Notes: generated by a model not told the origin, from the sequence alone. Shown: positions 26,811-35,817, counted from the stretch's first letter. The stretch: DNA of 55,205 nucleotides from Maritimibacter sp. 55A14 (GCF_003122205.1 NZ_QEYE01000023.1:1-55205); one strand, 5' to 3'. Translations and numbers: made by a program.

Positions 26811-27704
26811 TCACGCCATCCACGGCGAGACGAGCAGCTCGGCCGTGTTGCGGTAGACGTTGGTGGCACCCGCCGCGTTGCGCTCGGCGTTCAGAAGCTC
26901 CAGCGCCTCGCCTTCCAGGCTGGGCGGCACGACGAGCAGGCTGGGGGTGATCCCCAGCGGCCGGCCGTGATCACCCTTCATGCCCAAGAGGCTCTCGCGG
27001 GCCAGCTTGTAATTGGCCTGGTTGAGCGTCTGCTTGGAGCCCCAGGCCATCTGCCAGAAGCCGTAGCCCACGTTCCAGCGCACGTCCGTGCCGTAGACGA
27101 ACTCCTTCTGGTCGAAGACGTTGTCGTCGGTCGGCCGGTCCTTGGAGACGAAGTTCGCTGCGCGGCGGGTCTGATAGATGATCGGGCGGATCGAGCGGCG
27201 GGTGGAGAGCAGGAACCACGGCGTGCCCGCGCCGCCATCCGTGTTGGCCACCGTGGTGGGCTGGCCGTTCTCGTCGAGCACCGGGTGGTCGGTGTCGAAG
27301 AAGTTCTGACCGTCATAGGCCGGCTCGGTGAAGCCGTTCTTGAGCGCCGCGAAGACGAGCTGGTCGGGATGCGCGGCCACGCTCTCGCCCATCTCCACGA
27401 AGAGCGGCTGGTAGACGCCCAGGTTGTCGTCCTCGATGTCGTCGCGATCGACCCCGATCGTGAGCTCGTAGGACTTGTTTCTGATCGCATAGTCGTGCTC
27501 GGTCAGGCCGTGCACATGGCGCGCCCCGATCCATTCCGACATGTTGGGCACCTTGCCCAGCCAGCCGTACTTGTTCTCCTTGGTGGTCGAGGGCACCGTG
27601 GTGGCGATGCGCCCGAACTGGGTCTCGGCCTGGCCGAGGCCGCGGTTGAACGCGGTCGAGAAACCGGTGCGAAGCGCGGCGAGGTTGGCGGCGTTGATGA
27701 TCAT
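26811..27704 (-). CDS. Major head (capsid) subunit, Mu gpT family
   Basis: 297 residues. MIINAANLAALRTGFSTAFN, then KYGWLGKVPNMSEWIGAR, YELTIGVDRDDIEDDNLG and YDGQNFFDTDHPVLDENGQP are diagnostic of Mu gpT-type capsid proteins. AAGGAG lies nine bases before the ATG. Follows the protease/scaffold and decoration genes in the usual order. Confidence 0.94.
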   Translation of the reverse strand: MIINAANLAALRTGFSTAFNRGLGQAETQFGRIATTVPSTTKENKYGWLGKVPNMSEWIGARHVHGLTEHDYAIRNKSYELTIGVDRDDIEDDNLGVYQPLFVEMGESVAAHPDQLVFAALKNGFTEPAYDGQNFFDTDHPVLDENGQPTTVANTDGGAGTPWFLLSTRRSIRPIIYQTRRAANFVSKDRPTDDNVFDQKEFVYGTDVRWNVGYGFWQMAWGSKQTLNQANYKLARESLLGMKGDHGRPLGITPSLLVVPPSLEGEALELLNAERNAAGATNVYRNTAELLVSPWMA

Positions 27705-27717
27705 TGGCTCTTCTCCT

Positions 27718-28149
27718 TCAGGCCAGGCGGGTCAGGGCTTCGTCGAAGCGGACCCAGACGCCCTGGGCGTCGATTGCGTCGACGAAACCGGCTTTCGAGC
27801 GGGTGCCGGTGCCGTCGGTCAGCGCCACGGTCTGATCGTCGACCGCGTAGACCACCTTGCCGATATCGGCCTGGCCGATGGCGTCGCCGCCGGCGGAATT
27901 GGCGAAGCGGAAGACGCCGGGGCGATAGGCCAGGTTCTGGTCGCCGGCGGCGCCGGCGCTGTTGTCGGCGCGCTCCTCGGCGCGGCCGACGCCCATGAGC
28001 CCGGTCGCGGTCGAGGCCGGGACCAGGTCGCCGGCGGCGTTGCGCATCACGAGCGCGCCCTCGAAGATCAGCGCCGCGGCGGCCACCGGGCCGGTGCGGA
28101 TGTCGCCCAGCGCCTGCGGCGTGTTGCGGCCTTCGGTCAGTGCAGCCAT
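27718..28149 (-). CDS. Head decoration-type protein
   Basis: 143 residues, MAALTEGRNTPQALGDIRTG, beta-rich with ALVMRNAAGDLVPA and FVDAIDAQGVWVRFD. Located between protease/scaffold and capsid genes, as are decoration or small capsid proteins in Mu-like phages. Overlaps the protease gene stop by one base. Confidence 0.65.
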   Translation of the reverse strand: MAALTEGRNTPQALGDIRTGPVAAAALIFEGALVMRNAAGDLVPASTATGLMGVGRAEERADNSAGAAGDQNLAYRPGVFRFANSAGGDAIGQADIGKVVYAVDDQTVALTDGTGTRSKAGFVDAIDAQGVWVRFDEALTRLA

Positions 28150-29438
28150 CAGAATGTCTCCTCGTTGGCGCGCTCGGCTTCAAGCGTCGCGGCATAGTCC
28201 TTGGGGTCCTGGCCCAGCAGCTTGGCCACCTGGGCCTGCTCGGCGTTGAGCGCGACCTCGCCCTCTTTCGGGGCGGGCGGCTGGATGGTGGTGCCGGAGG
28301 CGGCGAGCAGCGGCAGCGCGCCGATCTCCTTCTCCACGCGCGCGGAATCTGCCATGTGCATCGCGATGTAGTGGTCGCGCAGCGCCTTCACGCCGACGCG
28401 GCCGCGCTTGATCTCGCCATCGACGAAGGCGGTGGCGCGATCGTTGGCCTGGGCGGAGGTCACATCGTTGAGGGCTTTGGTCACCGTGCCGAGCTCGGCC
28501 TGCAGCGCGGCCACGACGTCGGTGTCGGACGTGCGCGCCTGGGCCGCGGCCAGAACGACCTCGGGGGTGGCGTCGCCTTCCAGGCCCAGCGCCGCGGCGA
28601 TCTGCGGCAGCTGCGCCTGGGCGGCGGTCTCATGCGCCTTGCCGCCCTTCATCTCGCGCACGGCGGCGATGATCTGCGCCTCGGTCGAGGCCTTGTCGAG
28701 GCCGAGGATCTCGGCCAGACGTTCCATGAGTGTCATGTCACTCTCCTGGTTGAGCGCGGTCAGGCCGCGCAGATTGGGTTTGTTGACGAGGCTCGCGCGC
28801 AGGATCCGCACGATCCGTCCCGAACGGTCGTGCAGGATCACCGGGGAGATGCCCCGGTAGGCCTTCGTGGCGACCAGCTCGCGCCCGGCCGCGTTCCATT
28901 CCACCCGCCCCCAGATACCGCTCGGCCGGGCCTGCATCTCGACGATCCAGCCGCGCGCCGGCGCCGGCGCGCCGGACGGGGCGGCCAGGTCGGTGGCGTG
29001 GTTCTCGTCGAGGACCAGGCGGTCGGTATCCGTGAAAGAGACGGCGATCAGCGCCTCGGCATCGGCGACGGAATACGGCCCGCGCGCATCCGCCGTCTGG
29101 ATCGCCCCGGCCGGCAGCAGGTGGACCCATTCGGGCGCCTCGGCATCGGCGCCGGGCTCGGCGAGGGCCTGTTGGGCCATCATCGCGAGGCCAGTATCGC
29201 CCAGCATGAACTGGACGGCGGCCTTCAGGCTGTCGAGCGAGATGTCGAGCACCTCGGCAAAGCCGCGCAGCCGCTCCTCGGGGGGCGTGTCGATCTCGCC
29301 GCGCAGGATCTGGCGCACGGTGCCGGGCTCGATCCCGGCGGCGCGGCCCATGCGCGCCACCAGGTCGGTTTCCTCCTCGGGCGACTTGGCCTTGGCCGCG
29401 ATCGCGTCGCTGAGGATCTTTGCAAGGGTCTTGTCCAT
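28149..29438 (-). CDS. Mu gpI-type head maturation protease/scaffold with N-terminal helix-turn-helix-like region
   Basis: 429 residues from ATG 29438. About the first 75 residues read as a helix-turn-helix-like domain (GRAAGIEPGTVRQILRGEID). It is followed by the protease part: EWVHLLPAGAIQTADARGPY, DENHATDLAA and ISPVILHDRSGRIVRILRAS. The helical C-terminal half is the scaffold (Mu gpI/gpZ arrangement). It would cut scaffold and capsid during head maturation. The N-terminal extension is unusual for the family. A repeated late-promoter-like element lies 28-58 bases upstream. Confidence 0.85.
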   Translation of the reverse strand: MDKTLAKILSDAIAAKAKSPEEETDLVARMGRAAGIEPGTVRQILRGEIDTPPEERLRGFAEVLDISLDSLKAAVQFMLGDTGLAMMAQQALAEPGADAEAPEWVHLLPAGAIQTADARGPYSVADAEALIAVSFTDTDRLVLDENHATDLAAPSGAPAPARGWIVEMQARPSGIWGRVEWNAAGRELVATKAYRGISPVILHDRSGRIVRILRASLVNKPNLRGLTALNQESDMTLMERLAEILGLDKASTEAQIIAAVREMKGGKAHETAAQAQLPQIAAALGLEGDATPEVVLAAAQARTSDTDVVAALQAELGTVTKALNDVTSAQANDRATAFVDGEIKRGRVGVKALRDHYIAMHMADSARVEKEIGALPLLAASGTTIQPPAPKEGEVALNAEQAQVAKLLGQDPKDYAATLEAERANEETF

Positions 29439-29465
29439 GCCGCCAACCTGCGCGGTCCGGACAGG

Positions 29466-29496
29466 CAAAAACACCCGCAAGGGATTGCGGGGCGGC
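29466..29496 (-). promoter_or_regulatory. Late-promoter-like repeated element, copy before the protease gene
   Basis: Minus-strand core CGCAATCCCTTGCGGGTGTT followed by more T's. A near-identical core stands before the endolysin gene (37953-37978). CCGCAA and TTGCGG form a six-base dyad around TCCC. In Mu, the activator C turns on separate late promoters for lysis and for gene I; these two copies sit at the matching places. A short terminator is an alternative reading because of the T run. Confidence 0.55.
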
Positions 29497-29730
29497 GACC
29501 AAAATGACGGGGATACGACCATGCTGACCGGGCCGGTCGGGGCCGTCAAGGCACGTTATCGCCCCGGCGGCGCGGAGGCGCACCCACCCCTCCGGTCCCA
29601 TTCGATTTTTGAACGGAGGAAATTGCGAATTAGAACGGAGACCGGTCTTTTCGGGTCTCACCACCCGCGAGAGGCCGAGATGCCGCTCAGCGGGCCGCTC
29701 AGCGCCTCGGCCACCCGGCCCGTTTGGGGC

Positions 29731-30222
29731 TCATTCGCCGGCCGATCGCGCCAGCCACTCGTCGATCGTCGCCAGGATGTTGGTCTCGTCCTCCTCCGAG
29801 AGCCCCAGGAAGGGCCGCGCGGGGATGTTGCCCCAGGGGATCGGCCGGCCGATGGCGTTGGTGCCGAACGCGCCCTTGGCGGCGCCAAACTGCTGGACGG
29901 CCGCGTAGATCAGCGACGAGCCCACCTCGACGCTCTGCGGCCCGGCGCGATGCGCGATCTCCGACGAGAGCCGCCCCGACGGGCCGAAGAGCGGGCGGAA
30001 GGCCACCCGGTCGCCGCGCGCCAGGTAGGCCGCGATGGTGGCCTGCGACTTCGGCGCCCAGGGCGTGCCGTCGGGCGCCTTGCCCTCGGTGAAGCGGTCT
30101 TTGGTGGAGGCCACAAGCAACTCGCCCAGCTCCTCCATCAGGTCGGTCATGTCGGTGAGGCCGGCCGCGATCCGGTCCAGCGCGTCTGTCACCTCGTCCG
30201 CGTTGAAGGTCACGGCGATCAT
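29731..30222 (-). CDS. Phage virion morphogenesis protein (Mu gpG family)
   Basis: 163 residues, MIAVTFNADEVTDALDRIAA. Family signs include STKDRFTEGKAPDGTPWAPK and the C-terminal IPARPFLGLSEEDETNI. gpG proteins are needed for tail or head completion in Mu-like phages. Follows the gp30-type gene by a 120-base gap. Confidence 0.88.
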   Translation of the reverse strand: MIAVTFNADEVTDALDRIAAGLTDMTDLMEELGELLVASTKDRFTEGKAPDGTPWAPKSQATIAAYLARGDRVAFRPLFGPSGRLSSEIAHRAGPQSVEVGSSLIYAAVQQFGAAKGAFGTNAIGRPIPWGNIPARPFLGLSEEDETNILATIDEWLARSAGE

Positions 30223-30225
30223 GTG

Positions 30226-30342
30226 CTATGCTCCCTGTGCAGGTGCGACACGGTGATATTCTCCCGGCCGTAGCACGCCCCAACGGGCGGAGCGCAATGC
30301 GAGGTTTCCGGGCAACCGGGTGGGAGGCCTCGCCACCTGCAT
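30226..30342 (-). CDS. Possible 38-residue ORF between gp30 and gpG genes
   Basis: ATG directly follows the gp30 stop (TGAATG) and the frame ends four bases before the gpG start. The peptide (MQVARPPTRLPGNLALRSAR) is arginine-rich with no domain. It may be real, given the tight spacing, or a leader or spacer only. Confidence 0.3.
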   Translation of the reverse strand: MQVARPPTRLPGNLALRSARWGVLRPGEYHRVAPAQGA

Positions 30343-31506
30343 TCAGCCCCCCTTGCGCATCAGGCGCCGCAGCTCGCGGTCGCGGGCGGCCTCGTCGCGG
30401 CTCAGACGCCGGAAGCTGGTGATGAAGAGGCCCTCGCCCGTGCGGGTGGCCTTGACCACCAGGACGAACCCGCCCTGGCTCTCCGTGGCCGGCAATTGCC
30501 GGACATAGACCAGCGCGGTCGCGCCGTCGCGGATGACCTGGTCGGCCTGGCTGATCGTGTCCTGCGCGCGGGCGTAATCGACCGCCGTGATCTCCGGGTG
30601 CTCGCGGCGCTGCTTGACGGCCGTGTCGGCCGAGAGGTCCGCAACCCGCCGCTTCGCCCCGATCCGCTTCGCGTCAGTCGCGGAAAGGCGCACCAGCGGC
30701 CAGGCGCCGTTCGGCGCGGCCAGCCATTCGGCGAAGGCCGGCAGCGCCAGCCAGGACTGGATCAGGTCGATCGAGGGTCGCTCGGGCAGGAAATCGAGCT
30801 TGTCGCGCAATGCCAGGATCGCCCGCGTGGCGCTGGCGCCCGGCGCGTGATCCCAGCCCCGGTCGATGCCCGGCGGCGCGCCGGTGCGCGGATCGGTGGC
30901 GTCCCAGCCCGGCGGCAGCGGCTTGCCGGGATCGCCGCCCACGCGGCGCGCGCCGGCGAGGCTGCGCGCGCCGATCACGAAGCACGAGCAGCCCCAGCCG
31001 TTGGGCGGGTAATGCGAGGCCCAGAAGCGATGATCGGGGGCCAGCACCAGCCCGTCCCAGCCCAGGTGGATGATCCGAGGCTCCAGCGATCCGCCGTGCC
31101 GGTAGACCCACCAAGCGAAGCCACCCTCGGTCAGCTGCGCGTGCCGCCCGGCGGCATAGGTGGTGGCGGCGTTGGTGCGGTAGATCACGCGGGTGCGCCA
31201 GGCCTCCCCCGCTTTCGTGCCCTCGCCGGTCCAGCCGTGCCAGCCGCGCCTGGTCACGATCTCGCGGAAGTCGCGGCGGAACTCCTCCAGCCCGGTGCCC
31301 TGCGAGATCGACTTCTCCACCGCCTCGGCCAGGTCGGCCAGCAGATCGGCCTTGGTGGCGCCCGCGACCATGAAGGCGCGGTCATGCGCAGCCCCGCTGA
31401 TCTCATCCCAGCGTCGCGTCGGCACCAGGTTGCCCAGCCGCAGGCGGAAGGCCGCGATCTGATCGCGGAAGGGCTGGCGCAGCGCGCCCGCGACGCGGTC
31501 AGCCAC
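30343..31506 (-). CDS. Head morphogenesis protein (Mu gp30 / SPP1 gp7 family) with extra C-terminal domain
   Basis: 387 residues. The minor head protein domain shows FRRDFREIVTRRGWHGWTGE, RVIYRTNAATTYAAGRHAQL and the conserved HYPPNGWGCSCFVIGARS with its two cysteines. After about residue 290 comes QRREHPEITAVDYARAQDTI, then ATALVYVRQLPATESQGGF and LFITSFRRLS. From memory this matches barnase-EndoU-colicin-like (PBECR) nuclease-fold domains seen fused to phage head proteins. Its activity is unknown. The start overlaps the portal gene end by eight bases. Confidence 0.85.
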   Translation of the reverse strand: MADRVAGALRQPFRDQIAAFRLRLGNLVPTRRWDEISGAAHDRAFMVAGATKADLLADLAEAVEKSISQGTGLEEFRRDFREIVTRRGWHGWTGEGTKAGEAWRTRVIYRTNAATTYAAGRHAQLTEGGFAWWVYRHGGSLEPRIIHLGWDGLVLAPDHRFWASHYPPNGWGCSCFVIGARSLAGARRVGGDPGKPLPPGWDATDPRTGAPPGIDRGWDHAPGASATRAILALRDKLDFLPERPSIDLIQSWLALPAFAEWLAAPNGAWPLVRLSATDAKRIGAKRRVADLSADTAVKQRREHPEITAVDYARAQDTISQADQVIRDGATALVYVRQLPATESQGGFVLVVKATRTGEGLFITSFRRLSRDEAARDRELRRLMRKGG

Positions 31507-33055
31507 TCTCGTCCTCCAGCGCCAGGCGCCCGGCCGCCTCGGCCGCGATCAGCCCGCCCGCCAGAGCCCGCGTGAGCTCCGACGTGTCGAGATCGGGGAA
31601 ACCCGCCAGCAGCATCTCGCGGAACTCCTCCAGCGAGCCGGCCTTGGAGAGCATCGTCTCGATGCGCTCCAGCAGGTCGCGGACCTCCGGCTGCAGCTCG
31701 GCCTCCAGCCGCTCGGCGAGCCCCGCGATATGCTCGCGCGCCGGCCGGATATCGCCCTCGGCCTGGAGCGCAGGCGGCGCGGCCTCGACCGGCGGGGCGT
31801 CCGCGACCGGCGCGGCGCCCAGCACCTCGTCGCCCTCTCCGGGCTCGGACAGCGCCAGGCGCGTGCGCACCTCCGCCGCCCTGACCTTGAGGCCCAGCGG
31901 CACGAGGGCGGCCAGCGCGGTCGAAAGCGCCTGCACATCCTCGGGCTCCTCGCGGGCGATCCGGACGCGCGGATAGCGCGCCTGCGGCCCGTATTCCAGG
32001 TCGATCCAGGGCCGGATCAGGTCGCGGTTCAGAACGCCCGCCAGCGCGATCGCGTCGGCGCGCTCGATATCCTCCTGCACCAGGCGGTGTTCCTGGCTGA
32101 CCGCGTGTCCGCCCGAGACCGCGTCGGTGGTGGTGGTCTGGCCCAGCACCGCCTTGCTGATCTGCCGGTCGAGCCAGTCCGAGCGGCGCTCGTAGAGGTC
32201 GATCGAGGCACCCACGTTCTGGGTCTCGACAAAGTCGATCGACATGCTCTCGGGGATGATCGCGGCGCAGTCGCCGGCGATGTTGGCCACCGCCCGGAAG
32301 AGCGTGGACTTGTCCTCCTCACTCGACCCCGCCTGATACTTGCCCAGGCGCAGCGGCTGGCCGTAGGTCTGCGTGAAAATCGCCCAGTCGCGGGCCGTGT
32401 AGGCCTTGAACATCCAGCCCCAGGCGGCGACGCGGGAAAGCCCGCCGCGCAGCGGGAGCCCGCTCTTGGCCTTGAGTGCGGGGAAGATGAACTTGAAAGC
32501 CGGCAGCGGCAGCTCGCGGCCGTGCTCGTCGAGCATCAGCGGCGTGGCCAGGTCCCGGCGCTCGAAGCGGAACCAGCGCGGATCGCGCCATTCCAGCCGC
32601 TCCGGGCGCCACTGGCCCTCGGAGCTGTCCCAGATGATCTCGGTGAAGGAATAGCCCTTGCCGATGCAGTCGAGGATATCGAAGAGCTCGGAGGCCAGCT
32701 CGTCGCGCTTGAGCCAGTCGCGCACCATCTCGGCCATTTCCAGATCGTGCGCGTCCTCGCCGCCGGGATCGACGGTGATCTCGATCTGGCTGACCGACCG
32801 CTTGCGCGTCGAGATGACCGACAGGTAATGCGGATCGCGCTCCTCCACCACCTCTGCCAGTTCCATGTAGCGCACCGGCTCGCCCCGGTCCGCCTCGCGC
32901 ATGATGTTGGCCAGGCGCACCGGGTTCAGCCCGTCGCCGGGATTGCCCGAGAGCGGGCTGCGCACGCCGGTCAGCGTCGGCGCGGCGATCTCCTCGGTCA
33001 GCTGGCGGCGCTCGATCGGGCGCCCCCGGTGGTCCAGCACGCGTGACGGCTCCAT
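31499..33055 (-). CDS. Portal protein (Mu gp29 family, DUF935)
   Basis: 518 residues from ATG 33055, whose last base is shared with the terminase stop (TGATG). DUF935 motifs: MREADRGEPVRYMELAEVVE, DPHYLSVISTRKRSVSQIEI, GWMFKAYTARDWAIFTQTYG and SKAVLGQTTTTDAVSGG. It forms the dodecameric ring for DNA packaging. The C-terminal 120 residues are Ala/Pro/Glu-rich. Confidence 0.93.
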   Translation of the reverse strand: MEPSRVLDHRGRPIERRQLTEEIAAPTLTGVRSPLSGNPGDGLNPVRLANIMREADRGEPVRYMELAEVVEERDPHYLSVISTRKRSVSQIEITVDPGGEDAHDLEMAEMVRDWLKRDELASELFDILDCIGKGYSFTEIIWDSSEGQWRPERLEWRDPRWFRFERRDLATPLMLDEHGRELPLPAFKFIFPALKAKSGLPLRGGLSRVAAWGWMFKAYTARDWAIFTQTYGQPLRLGKYQAGSSEEDKSTLFRAVANIAGDCAAIIPESMSIDFVETQNVGASIDLYERRSDWLDRQISKAVLGQTTTTDAVSGGHAVSQEHRLVQEDIERADAIALAGVLNRDLIRPWIDLEYGPQARYPRVRIAREEPEDVQALSTALAALVPLGLKVRAAEVRTRLALSEPGEGDEVLGAAPVADAPPVEAAPPALQAEGDIRPAREHIAGLAERLEAELQPEVRDLLERIETMLSKAGSLEEFREMLLAGFPDLDTSELTRALAGGLIAAEAAGRLALEDESG

Positions 33056-34722
33056 CAGATGCCTCCTCTCAAGTCGGCGCCGAGTGGCCCGTTCCACCAG
33101 CCGCGCCCGTTGTCCAGATCGTCGTCGTCGGGACGCTCGCGCATCCGGCCCTCGGGCGGCCCGCCGCGCGGCACCGGCCGGTAGCCGAATTCGACGTAGC
33201 GCTGGCGCGAGGCGTAATGCGCCAGCGCCAGCCCGATGGCATAGTCGCCGTGGCGCTTCTTGCCCTTTTCGCCCTCGCGCACCGGCGGCACCCGCGGCAC
33301 CCCGCGCACGAGCTTGACCGAGCGCAGGTCGGAGACGTGGTCGCTGTCGGGCGCCAGCGCGATCGCGTCATCCTCGAAGGCGGATTTGAGCGGCGGCATG
33401 TGCAGCCGGTACCATTCCTCGCTGAACTTGATCGCCCAGACGAGGCCCGGATCGGCCTCGGTCTCGCGCAGCCCGTAATGCCGGCCCATGTCCTCGGCCA
33501 CGGTCCAGCCCATGCCGGTGGCGTCGAACGCCGCACCCACCAGGCGCGGCAGGACGTGATCCAGTACCGCCTTGGTGATCTGCTTCTGCTCGGCGCCGGG
33601 CACATTCCTGAGCTCGAAAGAGAGCGCTTCACGGCGCCTCAAACGCTGCTCGATGGCCATTAGAACGCCGACCGTCAGGTCCGAGACGCGCGCGAAATCG
33701 AAGCCGAAGGCGTATTGCGGGCCGAGGTCCAGCGCATCGAGCGCGGCCTTGAGCTCTTCCAGGAAGGGCGCCATCAGCACCGCCTGGTCGAGCGCGGAGC
33801 GGTGCAGGTAGTCGGCGGGCAGCTCCAGCCGCAGGACCGGCGCCTCGGCCGTCATGCGCGCCTCGATGAGCGGCGCGGGCAGCCAGGCGCCGGTGCCCAT
33901 CGCGGGCACGCAGAAGAGCTCCTCGTCGGCGCCGTCGCCGTAGAAGTCGATGATCTCCTCGCGCCAGGCGGCCTCGCCCTCGGGCGTCCAGTCAGAGCCG
34001 GTGACCAGGCAGATGCGCTGGTAGAGCCCGTCGCTGAGCGCTTGGTCGAAATCGATCCGGATGTGATCGTAGCGCGACCGGCCCGCCAGGATGTCCTGGA
34101 CCGCCGTGTTGAACGGGTTCTCCGCGCCATCGTGCGTCGAGCAGACCACCACCTGACCGCCCCACATCAGGAAGGCCAGCGCGGCCTTCAGGAGCTCCGG
34201 CAGGTGGTCCACGAAGGCCGCCTCGTCGATGATCACCACGCCCTGCTTGCCGCGCAGAGACCGCGGGGCCGAGGAAAGCGCGATGATCTCGAAGCCCGAA
34301 TCGAAGCGGATGCGGAACGCCTGGATGGCGCGGTCGCCCTCGGCGTCGCCGTCGGGGAAGAGAAACTCCTCGGCCGCGCGCGCGGCGGTGGAGAAGGCCC
34401 GCGCCCACATCGCGCAGGCGTCGATGAACTCGCGCGTCATCTCCTGGCTGTAGGAGATGTACATCACGTCCATGCCGCCCGCGTCCTTGGCCCGACCGGC
34501 GCGCAGGGCGGCATAGGCAGCTAACCCCCAGGTCAGGCCGATGCGGCGCGATTTCTCGACGAAGAGCACCCGGCAGGTGGTGCTCTCTAGCATCCGCACC
34601 GTGCTGGCCTGGTAGGGCAGCAGCACCGCCGGCAGGCCGACCTGCCGGGCGATCTCGGGCATGCCGTTCATCGCCGCGCGGCGCTGCGCCTCCCATTCCT
34701 CGCGTGTCAGTGGGGCGGTCAT
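33055..34722 (-). CDS. Large terminase subunit (Mu gp28 family)
   Basis: 555 residues from ATG 34722. The N-terminal ATPase has an atypical Walker A (FVEKSRRIGLTWGLAAYAAL) and Walker B VVIIDEAAFVDHLPE. The coupling motif region VVVCSTHDGAENPFN follows. The nuclease domain begins near FGFDFARVSDLTVGVLMAIE with its first acidic residue. It translocates and cuts phage DNA during headful packaging. Overlaps the preceding small gene by ATGA; an upstream ATG at 34752 is not preferred. Confidence 0.93.
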   Translation of the reverse strand: MTAPLTREEWEAQRRAAMNGMPEIARQVGLPAVLLPYQASTVRMLESTTCRVLFVEKSRRIGLTWGLAAYAALRAGRAKDAGGMDVMYISYSQEMTREFIDACAMWARAFSTAARAAEEFLFPDGDAEGDRAIQAFRIRFDSGFEIIALSSAPRSLRGKQGVVIIDEAAFVDHLPELLKAALAFLMWGGQVVVCSTHDGAENPFNTAVQDILAGRSRYDHIRIDFDQALSDGLYQRICLVTGSDWTPEGEAAWREEIIDFYGDGADEELFCVPAMGTGAWLPAPLIEARMTAEAPVLRLELPADYLHRSALDQAVLMAPFLEELKAALDALDLGPQYAFGFDFARVSDLTVGVLMAIEQRLRRREALSFELRNVPGAEQKQITKAVLDHVLPRLVGAAFDATGMGWTVAEDMGRHYGLRETEADPGLVWAIKFSEEWYRLHMPPLKSAFEDDAIALAPDSDHVSDLRSVKLVRGVPRVPPVREGEKGKKRHGDYAIGLALAHYASRQRYVEFGYRPVPRGGPPEGRMRERPDDDDLDNGRGWWNGPLGADLRGGI

Positions 34723-34907
34723 CTCGCCTCCCGCACCGAAAGATGCAGCCACTCTCCGCGCCAGCGCGCCAGCACATGATCGTGCCGGTCGATGGTCAGC
34801 ACCCGGCGCCGCCCGAACGTCCAGGCGAGCGCCCGACGCGCGGGCCCGGCGCTGTCCCAGGCGGCGCAGGTGCGCAGGACGACGAGGCGCTTTTCGGCGG
34901 CTGCCAT
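34719..34907 (-). CDS. Small phage protein upstream of the terminase gene
   Basis: 62 residues (MAAAEKRLVVLRTCAAWDSA), basic, with VLTIDRHDHVLARWRGEWLH. ATG 34907, ATGA overlap with the terminase gene. In Mu-like phages small spanin or lysis ORFs lie in this area, but no signal sequence is seen here. Function unknown. Confidence 0.55.
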   Translation of the reverse strand: MAAAEKRLVVLRTCAAWDSAGPARRALAWTFGRRRVLTIDRHDHVLARWRGEWLHLSVREAR

Positions 34908-34916
34908 GTGCATGGC

Positions 34917-35009
34917 TCAGCCGCCCCAGCCGCCGCCGCTGCGCAGCGCGAGCCAGGCCAGCACCACCACGGCCGCCAGCGCCAGCACAAGAAACACAGT
35001 CAGGTTCAT
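34917..35009 (-). CDS. 30-residue single-span membrane peptide
   Basis: MNLTVFLVLALAAVVVLAWL followed by a short Gly-rich tail. A GGAGG-like sequence precedes ATG 35009. Lies between a two-helix peptide and a small gene in the lysis-packaging region, so it may take part in lysis control. Too short for confident assignment. Confidence 0.5.
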   Translation of the reverse strand: MNLTVFLVLALAAVVVLAWLALRSGGGWGG

Positions 35010-35022
35010 CGCGTCCTCCCGT

Positions 35023-35199
35023 TCAGAACACCGCGCGGATCACCACGTCGATGACTCCCAAAACCAGCAGAAAAGCGCCCAGGGCCGCGACCAGGAAGCC
35101 CATCGTCGCGCGCTCCGCGAACGCCGCGTTCGCCATGATCATCAGCCCGAAGAGCAGGGTCAGCAGTCCGAGAAACACGAAGACAATGCCGGCGGTCAT
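35023..35199 (-). CDS. 58-residue two-span membrane protein
   Basis: MTAGIVFVFLGLLTLLFGLM forms the first span; a second is around GFLVAALGAFLLVLGVIDVV. A conserved-looking hairpin topology with short loop ANAAFAERAT. Likely holin, antiholin or other lysis accessory, judging by location between holin, DUF3486 and terminase genes. Confidence 0.6.
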   Translation of the reverse strand: MTAGIVFVFLGLLTLLFGLMIMANAAFAERATMGFLVAALGAFLLVLGVIDVVIRAVF

Positions 35200-35208
35200 C
35201 TCGCCCCC

Positions 35209-35817
35209 CTACGCCGCGACGCCGAGGATCTGCGCCTTGATCGTGTCGGCCGTCTCGGACGTGATCCCCTTGGCCTTGGCCACCACGTCGACCGCCTCGC
35301 TCAGCTTGTCCTCGATCTCGCTGTTGAGCTCCCGACGCCGCGCCGTCGACCCGCTCTGCGCCTGCTGCAGCTGTCTCAGGGTCGATGCCAGGTGCATCAG
35401 GTCCTTGGGCAGCATCGGGTTCGCGTCGAGGTCGCTTAGCATGAAGAGCGCGATGGACTTGAGCGTCTCCGCCAGCACGATGGTCAGATCGTCGGAGGTC
35501 TTGGCGTCGTACTTTTCGACCAGGATCTTCGACATCTCTCGCGACTCGTCGAGTTGCCGCGCAGTGCGGGCCAGACGGATCGAGTAGCGATTGAAGGACG
35601 AGAAGCTCGGGATATCGAACTCCAGCTCGCCGTTCGACTCGCGCATGAGCGCCTCGCAGCGCTCCACGAACTCGGCGTAGATGTCGGTCTGGGTGCGCTT
35701 GTGCTCGGCCAGGTCGGAGGCGGCTTCCCTCACGATGCCGTCGCAGGCCTCCGGCAGCATGCTCATCGCAGACAGCCAGCCCCGGCCCTTCACGGCATCT
35801 GCCGCGCCGGCCATCAC
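35209..35817 (-). CDS. DUF3486 protein, small terminase subunit (Mu gp27)
   Basis: 202 residues, mainly helical. FDIPSFSSFNRYSIRLARTA and SREMSKILVEKYDAKTSDDL are diagnostic of the DUF3486 family, the Mu gp27 small terminase that recognises phage DNA. Its start overlaps the end of the upstream gene. The usual Mu order gp25, gp26, gp27, gp28 is kept, with small membrane ORFs inserted before gp28. Confidence 0.88.
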   Translation of the reverse strand: MMAGAADAVKGRGWLSAMSMLPEACDGIVREAASDLAEHKRTQTDIYAEFVERCEALMRESNGELEFDIPSFSSFNRYSIRLARTARQLDESREMSKILVEKYDAKTSDDLTIVLAETLKSIALFMLSDLDANPMLPKDLMHLASTLRQLQQAQSGSTARRRELNSEIEDKLSEAVDVVAKAKGITSETADTIKAQILGVAA

